In this document: piece by piece, positions 40,815 to 45,970 of the stretch
Position numbering within the stretch: position 1 is the stretch's first letter
Layout of the letters: each line of letters starts with the position of its first letter
From: a virus
Length of the DNA: 45,970 nucleotides
Virus record (IMG/VR): IMGVR_UViG_3300010885_027340
Coordinates: 1 to 45,970 of that record
Direction: 5' to 3' (one strand)
Made by a program: the position numbers and the translations under genes
The notes under the pieces: model-generated
What the model saw: only the letters and a program-made list of their open reading frames with translations
Databases searched by the model: none
What the model was told of the DNA's origin: nothing

Positions 40815-42254
40815 ATGACTACAGATTTTTTTAGACGATATATAGATATTCTTGCAGAAGCAGACACAAAAGTCACACCTGACCAAGAAATGCGAGCACG
40901 AGACCTTGCCGCACAGATGGGTGTAGTTGCACCTAATCTTGCAGATATTGAATATAACGCACAGGGCATTGCTATTAAAATTAATGGCGACGCTGTGCCT
41001 AAAACCCTGTACGGTGAAGAAGAACGAAAGAAAATGCAAGGTGCTGCAACTCCACCTGCGCCTGGCGCAACTCCTGCACCCGGTGCAAAACCTGAAGCTA
41101 AACCTGAAGCAGGTGCAACCACTACACCCGCACCATTAGGCGTCTCAGATAAGATAACCGAATTACAAAAAGAACTAAAAGCCAAAGGTGCAGACCTTGG
41201 AACATTTGGCCCAGCAGGCGATGGCATAGATGGTAAACTTGGTCCTAAGACACGAGCAGCCGTTGAGAAATTTCCGGAGATTGCAGCCAAGTATAAAGAA
41301 GTTTTAGGTAGTGGACAAGCCGCATCTCAAGCAGCAAATACCACTGGACCTAAAGTAGACACAACAGATCCTAACGCATTAGCCAACTCACTCGGTGCAA
41401 TTGAAGCTGTTCTTGCCAAGTACAAGATTAAAACTGAAAGCGTTGATTTTGAGCAAGTAATGGTTATGGAAAACATCGGACAGTTTAGTCCGCAAGATCA
41501 AATTGAAATTTGGCGCATCATAACTGAAGCCGACGGCATATATGTACCACCCGACACAGGCGGTCGAGTACGTGATGCAGGCACACAGGCCAGAATGCAA
41601 ATGGCTCGAAATCCTAATCCTGCCATTAGTCGCGCAAATGATCCGTTTGGACAAATAGGTCGTACTGGGTCGGCACCGACAGCTAACACAAGTAAGTGGG
41701 CCAAGTTTGCCAGCAAGTTAGGTGGCGCTAAAGGTATAGGTAAAAAAATTGCAGGCCGAGTAGCTGGATCGGCTTTAGCCGGGCCAGCTGCCGCAGTAGT
41801 AGGTGCTGGCATGTTAGCATGGACAGCATGGGATGTGGGCAAGGCATTATACGATACATTTAGTTCAACTGAGCTTGCCGATCTTGATCCTGCCGATCAA
41901 GCAATTATTAAAAAGAATATGGCTGTGGTGATGCAGTACCAGAAAGATTCTAAACAAATGGCTGCACTATCTCCTGAACTAAAAGCCAGAGTAGAACGTG
42001 CATTAAAAGGCTTAGATGCGTTGGCAGTACAAGCTGGTAGTGAAGAACCTGAAACACAGGCAGCAAGTCCTCAACCAACTGCAAAGTCTGAGCCTACGGT
42101 TACTACTAAAAATGAATTAAGAATTGCTAACGAGCCAGTAGTCCCAGGACAGCCATTAAGTCAAAAACAAATGGCAGTTATGAAAATGTCTATGGACATG
42201 GGTAACAGTTATCCGCCTGAAGTTATGGCGCAGTATAATAAACAGAAAACTTAA
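40815..42254 (+). CDS. Putative internal virion protein with peptidoglycan-binding-like domain
   Basis: 479 aa. The N-terminus 'TDFFRRYIDILAEAD' ends in a possible prohead-protease site (LAE), like T4 capsid-targeting peptides. A Pro/Ala/Gly linker follows (residues ~77-110, 'PPAPGATPAPGAKPE...'). Then 'SDKITELQKELKAKGADLGTF...GIDGKLGPKTRAAVEKF' fits the PG_binding_1 repeat. Residues ~300-355 are a Gly/Ala-rich hydrophobic stretch ('GKKIAGRVAGSALAGPAAAVVGAGMLAWTAWDVGKALY') that could insert into membrane. The late promoter supports a virion role. An ejected cell-wall or membrane-penetrating protein would fit; that is inference. Confidence 0.78.
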   Translation: MTTDFFRRYIDILAEADTKVTPDQEMRARDLAAQMGVVAPNLADIEYNAQGIAIKINGDAVPKTLYGEEERKKMQGAATPPAPGATPAPGAKPEAKPEAGATTTPAPLGVSDKITELQKELKAKGADLGTFGPAGDGIDGKLGPKTRAAVEKFPEIAAKYKEVLGSGQAASQAANTTGPKVDTTDPNALANSLGAIEAVLAKYKIKTESVDFEQVMVMENIGQFSPQDQIEIWRIITEADGIYVPPDTGGRVRDAGTQARMQMARNPNPAISRANDPFGQIGRTGSAPTANTSKWAKFASKLGGAKGIGKKIAGRVAGSALAGPAAAVVGAGMLAWTAWDVGKALYDTFSSTELADLDPADQAIIKKNMAVVMQYQKDSKQMAALSPELKARVERALKGLDALAVQAGSEEPETQAASPQPTAKSEPTVTTKNELRIANEPVVPGQPLSQKQMAVMKMSMDMGNSYPPEVMAQYNKQKT

Positions 42255-42763
42255 TTACTGTTTGGCTTCATATACCAAACGGTAAATGACCAACGTTCGC
42301 CTTCTACAGGTGGGCAAGCTCTATGACGCATGGTAGCAGGCATAAGCACAGCTTCACCCACTGCAAGATCAAACTCGCCTAATTCCGTTTCAAAAACCGC
42401 ACCCGCGGCAGTCTGTAGTGTGCAGGTCAATGTTAGACTACGAACACTGGAACGTCCTTCAGTACCATAGTTATCACGATGCCAGCTGTAGTATTCTCCG
42501 GCACTGTAGCAACTTATCTGCACAGGTTTCTGGAACCATGTCAACTGATATTCTTCATGCCAGGGACGGACTAATTCCCACAAACGATCGCTTTCTTCTT
42601 GATCAATGTCAAGCCAGTATACTGAGTTGTTGCGGCTCTGTCTTTCAGGATCGCGACCCATCACACGGCCTGGTTGTTGTTCAAGCCCCTGTGCTCTATT
42701 GATAATTGATTGACACTGCTCAGGAGTGAACAACGTGAATGGTTGAAGCAATGTTATATTCAT
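42251..42763 (-). CDS. Fe(II)/2-oxoglutarate-dependent dioxygenase
   Basis: 170 aa. The jelly-roll motifs are complete: H95-x-D97 ('YYSWHRDNYG'), distal H147 ('MRHRACPP') and R157 ('GERWSFTVWY'), matching the prolyl-4-hydroxylase/PiuC-like family. 'NNSVYWLDI' and 'ISCYSAGEYYSWH' also fit. It should hydroxylate a peptide or small molecule using Fe(II), O2 and 2-oxoglutarate. Such genes are common in aquatic T4-like phages, with targets mostly unknown. It is the last gene of the right-hand minus-strand cassette and overlaps the upstream GNAT gene by 44 nt. Its stop shares TTAA with the converging virion gene. Confidence 0.9.
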   Translation of the reverse strand: MNITLLQPFTLFTPEQCQSIINRAQGLEQQPGRVMGRDPERQSRNNSVYWLDIDQEESDRLWELVRPWHEEYQLTWFQKPVQISCYSAGEYYSWHRDNYGTEGRSSVRSLTLTCTLQTAAGAVFETELGEFDLAVGEAVLMPATMRHRACPPVEGERWSFTVWYMKPNSN

Positions 42764-43178
42764 AATTTACTGTTTCAAGATTTTCTTGAAGTGTACGTGC
42801 GCCATTACCGTGATGGAATTTACGGGCCATATCTGTCTTGGGACTCAAGGTGACAAACACACGTATGTTAGGTCTTTCTTTTTGTAACCACTGTTGCGCA
42901 GCCTGTATTAAGTTACGACCACTACCTCGTGAGTAACTCCATATGGTGTAGAACACAGCATGATCAGTGCCAGAACGATCGTTAAGTTCACTCACTGATT
43001 TTGGCACTGCACCAGTATAAGTAACACAGGTCACAGCACCTGCTTTGCCATTATCAAGCCAAACAAATATGTCTGCTTGATCGTGTAGTCGTGCCGCTGT
43101 GGGTATTTCTGGACGTACTGGGTCGTCTTTGATTAGGTCAATGTAGGGATCGTGATCGTTGGCAATTCGGTGAAGCAT
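42720..43178 (-). CDS. GNAT-family acetyltransferase-like protein
   Basis: 152 aa. 'DHAVFYTIWSYSRGSGRNLIQAAQQWLQKERPNIRVFVTLSPKTDMARKFHHGNGARTL' contains the acetyl-CoA loop in R-x-x-G-x form ('SRGSGRNLI', 84-90) and the usual following helix and strand. 'IFVWLDNGKAGAVTCVTYTG' gives the central strands. The fold predicts transfer of an acyl group to an amine. The acceptor is unknown. AGAGGA before the ATG is one of the few good ribosome-binding sites in this cassette. Confidence 0.75.
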   Translation of the reverse strand: MLHRIANDHDPYIDLIKDDPVRPEIPTAARLHDQADIFVWLDNGKAGAVTCVTYTGAVPKSVSELNDRSGTDHAVFYTIWSYSRGSGRNLIQAAQQWLQKERPNIRVFVTLSPKTDMARKFHHGNGARTLQENLETVNYEYNIASTIHVVHS

Positions 43179-43224
43179 GATTTCCTCTGCGTGTAATACA
43201 TACTTATCACAAAGGAGATTAAAC

Positions 43225-43806
43225 TTAGATTACGCTGAGAGTAATGTAGCTTTCTTGATGACTTTTTGTAGGAGAAGCCACAGTGTGATTAATGTCACGC
43301 TGTTGAAAGTTCCACTCCAGGCCGGGAATTTGATGTCCAATGCACAAGAAGGGAACACTGCCAAAGTTCATATCTTCTGTGATCTTACCCTGTTGACGTA
43401 GGTGTATTTCCACAGGTTCTTTTTCAAAGCAGATGCAGAAGCCAGTTTGCCAACCCTGATCAATGGCCCACAAGGCAAGATCACTGTAGGCTTGCCCTAT
43501 GAGATACTGGTCTTCTGAACTGTGATAGTGTGTGGGTGGCAGTATATAAACCACACAAGGTGCCAACAGCTGACTGTTTTTACGTTCCACATAGTCGGGA
43601 TACTTGGCCTTGTCCAGTGCAGGAATAACACTTTGATCGTATATGTACTCTATGGTACCCTTGTCTTGTAGGCACTCAGTGTGATAGCCAAGGTCTCGCA
43701 TGTAGTGTAGTCTGGCCATCATAGCAGTGACAAACTCAGAATCAGCAACCTCTGTAAAATCAAAGCTGCGATGTGTGTGACTTAGTAGTTGATATTTGTT
43801 AGACAT
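43225..43806 (-). CDS. Nitroreductase-like protein, tentative
   Basis: 193 aa. 'NSQLLAPCVVYILPP' and 'YLIGQAYSDLALWAIDQGWQTGFCICFEKE', followed by 'FGSVPFLCIGHQ', resemble the FMN-binding core of the nitroreductase fold (AP.., G.A..NL.L.A...G..TG..., P......G). The N-terminal helices ('FTEVADSEFVTAMMARLHYMRDLGY') are not typical. FMN-dependent redox chemistry is plausible but not sure. The start overlaps the end of the upstream mosaic gene by 8 nt; a 46-nt gap with no evident signal precedes the GNAT gene. Confidence 0.65.
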   Translation of the reverse strand: MSNKYQLLSHTHRSFDFTEVADSEFVTAMMARLHYMRDLGYHTECLQDKGTIEYIYDQSVIPALDKAKYPDYVERKNSQLLAPCVVYILPPTHYHSSEDQYLIGQAYSDLALWAIDQGWQTGFCICFEKEPVEIHLRQQGKITEDMNFGSVPFLCIGHQIPGLEWNFQQRDINHTVASPTKSHQESYITLSVI

Positions 43807-44599
43807 TTACTGTTACCTTAATGTAGTCTTCACTCCAGCGAGCCTGTATTACCGGAGGTTGATGACTGAGACCATGTTCACGTACAATTAGAAAACTGCT
43901 GTACAAGAACTCAAGCCAAGCACGGCCGCCTGGTTCTACAGGACGATCTAACAGAGCTTGTCGTGTATAGGTAGCTGGTCCGGGATATTCACGGCCCGCA
44001 AGTACCCAGTCCAGTAACAGTGTTTTGATCCATTGATGTATGGCCAACTCCTGCTCAGTACGACTCACAGCATTGCCATCCTTGTCCCAAAAGCAAGAAG
44101 CCACAAATGCAGTTTTTTCATTAGATGCCTGTGCAAGATCACCCATGAATGCATGTAGCATGAAGTCCAGATCTCTGTGGCACTTTTGATGTGCAAACTC
44201 ATAGTCTTTAAAGGGCGCATGGCCTTCACGTATCTGCTGATAGATCCAAGCCACAGTGACTTCTTTGATCCAGGGTTTAGAAGCTGCCACAGCGGCTGCG
44301 GCACCTCCGTATACTTGATGTGTGCGTTCCGCTATGGTACGTTCCACTTGATGTGAGAGTCCCTGCTCATCAAGCCAATAGCAGAGTTCTCCAACGGCTA
44401 ATCCCGTATGAAACAGCGCAGTCCCATAGAGCATCTCAGGATCAAGAAACGCAGTACGGCTGCGATCAAAGAACTCCAGTGTGGGCGTAAATGTTGCAAT
44501 GGCCTTAGTCTGGCCCTGCGCAAGGTCTACTTTAAAGCAGACTTGATTTTGGCGTGCTGGCGCCAAGTGTATGATTTCAGCAAGTTGATCTATTAACAT
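43799..44599 (-). CDS. Mosaic protein with a virion-type CRD helix module
   Basis: 266 aa. Residues ~132-200 ('YEFAHQKCHRDLDFMLHAFMGDLAQASNEKTAFVASCFW' and onward to 'WIKTLLLDWVL') follow a repeat module seen in virion proteins of T4-like cyanophages ('KC.RDiGy.vDA...DL..G.N..T...a..Y'). Residues 1-85 ('LAEIIHLAPARQNQVCFKVDL', 'LYGTALFHTGLAVGELCYWLDEQG') weakly resemble a nitroreductase N-terminal half. The next gene resembles the other part of that fold. The start lies 6 nt after a TAAATA box. No catalytic residues can be named. Confidence 0.7.
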   Translation of the reverse strand: MLIDQLAEIIHLAPARQNQVCFKVDLAQGQTKAIATFTPTLEFFDRSRTAFLDPEMLYGTALFHTGLAVGELCYWLDEQGLSHQVERTIAERTHQVYGGAAAAVAASKPWIKEVTVAWIYQQIREGHAPFKDYEFAHQKCHRDLDFMLHAFMGDLAQASNEKTAFVASCFWDKDGNAVSRTEQELAIHQWIKTLLLDWVLAGREYPGPATYTRQALLDRPVEPGGRAWLEFLYSSFLIVREHGLSHQPPVIQARWSEDYIKVTVNV

Positions 44600-44603
44600 A
44601 TAA

Positions 44604-45242
44604 CTATTTACTCGTAGAGTTCCACAGGCTGTTATTTTCTGCCATGGCCACTATGCTGTGAAAATCATATTCACAGAGCTTAACACGTAGGAATACTCTG
44701 GGCTCTGCACCGTTTCGAACTCCATGTATGATCTGTCCGTCAAACATGGCAGGATGCTCTGTACTGTAGTTGTAGGTATAGATAAGATCTTGACTGCGTA
44801 CTACATTATACTCAACACCTTTACGCAAAGTCTGCCCGGCTGGAGGATTATAAAAATCAATGCCCGCAGGAGCAGTTGAGGGTAAGATTGGATACATGAT
44901 GCCACAGCCCATGTACTTGTCAGTGTGTGCTTTGAGCTTGTACCAAGGAGGATAGATTAGGACATCTACATCTGTACGGCCAAGTTTGGGATAAAATGCC
45001 CAAGGTGATAACAATGCCTTAATTATAGGATCATCACGCATGGCCGAGCCATAAGCAGTGTCGTAGTCCAGAGTCTTAAAACCCGTGCCTGAGCCAGAGC
45101 CACGAAACTCAGGCCCACCCGGTGGTAAACGTGCATTCATCCAATCTGAGAAGAATACTTCAAGATGTGCATGTTGTTGATACCATGCGTCCAACTGAGA
45201 TCTATTGTAGTTAATGTTGGTAAATTCGTAATGGTGCATCAT
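44604..45242 (-). CDS. Second Fe(II)/2OG oxygenase-like protein
   Basis: 212 aa. 'YPPWYKLKAHTDKYMGCGIMYPILPS' gives the HxD pair (H106, D108); 'MFDGQIIHGVRNGAEPRVFLRVKLCEY' gives the distal His (H173) and basic residues (R182, R186) that would bind 2-oxoglutarate. The order matches the double-stranded beta-helix family, close to asparaginyl/prolyl hydroxylase-like phage proteins. It differs strongly from the oxygenase at 42251, so it is not a recent duplication. It overlaps the cupin gene by 4 nt. The target is unknown. Confidence 0.82.
   Translation of the reverse strand: MMHHYEFTNINYNRSQLDAWYQQHAHLEVFFSDWMNARLPPGGPEFRGSGSGTGFKTLDYDTAYGSAMRDDPIIKALLSPWAFYPKLGRTDVDVLIYPPWYKLKAHTDKYMGCGIMYPILPSTAPAGIDFYNPPAGQTLRKGVEYNVVRSQDLIYTYNYSTEHPAMFDGQIIHGVRNGAEPRVFLRVKLCEYDFHSIVAMAENNSLWNSTSK
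44605..44610 (-). promoter_or_regulatory. Late-type promoter, leaderless geometry
   Basis: Minus-strand TAAATAGTTATATG: the box ends 6 nt before the A of the ATG at 44599, and it overlaps the stop codon of the upstream oxygenase gene. Confidence 0.55.
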
Positions 45243-45868
45243 TGTAGATAAGTGCGAGTTTTCATGGGATTATTCTCATCTCTGGGACCGTCTTCGCTGT
45301 CAGGATGAAATACCATAAGACTCATATCAGACTGATCAGTGCAGAAACGATGCAGAACATGTCGATCTAATACAAAGTGATCCCCTGCAGTCAATACTGT
45401 GCTGACAAGTTGTCCGTTGTGCAGGTAGTCAGCACGACCTTGACCTGACAGTACCAGACCAATACGCAGTGACGGATGTGTGTGCATAGTCTGCTTTATG
45501 CCCCTGGGAAAGTAGAGATAGTTTAAACAAGGATCGCCATTACGAGCAGCAGTGACAACTACAGAGTTTGAGCAGCCATCTATGTAACTGAGATCACCAG
45601 GTTGACCAGCTGCGACAATGGCCGCAGCCTGAGCCAAGTGTAGTCCGGGCATGTGTATAATCACAGCACTGCCCTGTAGTCTTCCCGCAGTGACCACAGC
45701 ACCAAAAGCGCCTCTTGCGGATAAAGAAGGAGTAGTAAGTTCAGCACTGTCAGCAATGACAAAGTAAGTACCCGTTTGGTCTAAGAAGCGTTGCTCAGTA
45801 GTGTTGCGCACTACATCAACAGTGTAGCGATTACGTATGTTGTGATTTTGATTAAGTGTTAATGTCAT
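45239..45868 (-). CDS. Cupin-fold protein
   Basis: 209 aa. The C-terminal half carries a cupin barrel: motif 1 'MHTHPSLRIGLVLSGQG' with H129 and H131 (the Glu usually following is not seen), motif 2 'AGDHFVLDRHVLHRFCTD' with H173. The N-terminal ~110 residues are of unknown fold ('GTYFVIADSAELTTPSLSARGAFGAVVTAGRLQGSAVIIHM'). It could bind a metal and act as an oxygenase, isomerase or ligand sensor. It is the first gene of the right-hand cassette, with a TAAATA box 5 nt before the ATG. Confidence 0.82.
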   Translation of the reverse strand: MTLTLNQNHNIRNRYTVDVVRNTTEQRFLDQTGTYFVIADSAELTTPSLSARGAFGAVVTAGRLQGSAVIIHMPGLHLAQAAAIVAAGQPGDLSYIDGCSNSVVVTAARNGDPCLNYLYFPRGIKQTMHTHPSLRIGLVLSGQGRADYLHNGQLVSTVLTAGDHFVLDRHVLHRFCTDQSDMSLMVFHPDSEDGPRDENNPMKTRTYLQ

Positions 45869-45872
45869 GGAT

Positions 45873-45878
45873 TATTTA
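45873..45878 (-). promoter_or_regulatory. Late-type promoter before the cupin gene
   Basis: Minus-strand GCTAAATAATCCATG: the box ends 5 nt before the ATG at 45868, so the transcript would have essentially no leader. It probably drives the whole cassette. Confidence 0.6.
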
Positions 45879-45918
45879 GCGGCCCAGTTCGGAACCCGAG
45901 TCTAAGCGCGAAGCGCCA

Positions 45919-45935
45919 GCGCAAAAAATTTTGCG
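45919..45935. repeat. A/T-core palindrome at the right end
   Basis: CGCAAAAAATTTTGCG forms a near-perfect inverted repeat in the last 102 bases, next to a GC-rich stretch (AAGCGCGAAGCGCCAGCGC). No gene is seen here. It may be a terminator or control site for DNA beyond the window. Confidence 0.5.
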
Positions 45936-45970
45936 ATAATTTATAGAGTAATCTACGCAGTTAACTAAAC

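Noticed and set aside
40772-41290. Minus-strand ORF of 172 aa opposite the peptidoglycan-binding-like gene
   Set aside because: Shadow of a Pro/Ala/Gly-rich repeat region; the plus frame has promoter, ribosome-binding site and domain.
45879-45920. Possible tRNA remnant (GGTTCCGAA-like loop on the minus strand)
   Set aside because: Stems on either side do not pair as a T-arm and no acceptor or anticodon arm is found.
1-45970. CRISPR array, insertion sequence, rRNA
   Set aside because: No spaced repeats, transposase motifs or rRNA-like stretches were seen by reading; tRNAs cannot be excluded without a scan.

Overview
This window looks like part of the genome of a T4-like myovirus (contractile-tailed, straboviral/cyanophage/pelagiphage-like, probably aquatic). 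The case rests on a dense set of T4 core homologues: gp15, gp14, gp13, dNMP kinase (gp1), gp18 sheath, gp19 tube, a gp54-like tube-fold protein, gp4, gp16, gp17, gp32, UvsX, UvsY, UvsW, gp61 primase and gp41 helicase. Genes are tightly packed with start/stop overlaps, the DNA is AT-rich, and TAAATA boxes resembling the T4 late promoter stand before virion genes. No bacterial housekeeping, rRNA or clear tRNA genes were seen. The host cannot be named from the sequence.

Layout. (1) 1-8342, plus strand: adhesion region, with the 3' part of a long beta-repeat fibre protein, five consecutive LamG-type genes joined by near-identical junctions, and a fibre/decoration-like protein. (2) 8339-11749, minus strand: Nudix hydrolase, gp15 and gp14. 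(3) 11788-25535: gp13, a DUF6321-like protein, dNMP kinase, an HNH-like gene (minus), giant gp18, gp19, gp54-like, gp4, gp16, gp17 and companions; this is the tail, neck and packaging block. (4) 25539-35230: a radical SAM enzyme, then recombination genes (gp32, uvsX, uvsY, an unknown, uvsW), small conserved unknowns, and a 192-residue miniature relative of the bacterial PolIII alpha subunit. (5) 35227-42254: a minus-strand unknown, a virion protein, primase, a 40-aa ORF, a NodU/CmcH-type carbamoyltransferase, gp41 helicase, and a virion-type protein with a peptidoglycan-binding-like domain. (6) 42251-45868, minus strand: an accessory cassette of two Fe(II)/2OG oxygenase-like proteins, a GNAT, a nitroreductase-like protein, a mosaic protein and a cupin.

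The most striking system-level signal is promoter geometry. At five genes a TAAATA box ends exactly 6 nt before the start codon. At three others a sigma70-type -10 box ends exactly 7 nt before it. Both distances put the predicted transcription start on the A of ATG, so this phage seems to make leaderless mRNAs from both promoter classes. Other points of interest are the mini-PolC/DnaE with all three catalytic Asp positions retained, the radical SAM enzyme with an N-terminal SPASM-like Cys region, the carbamoyltransferase inside the replisome cluster, the shuffling-prone LamG cassette, a W/Y-rich beta module shared by gp14, gp15 and gp18, and the right-hand modification cassette.
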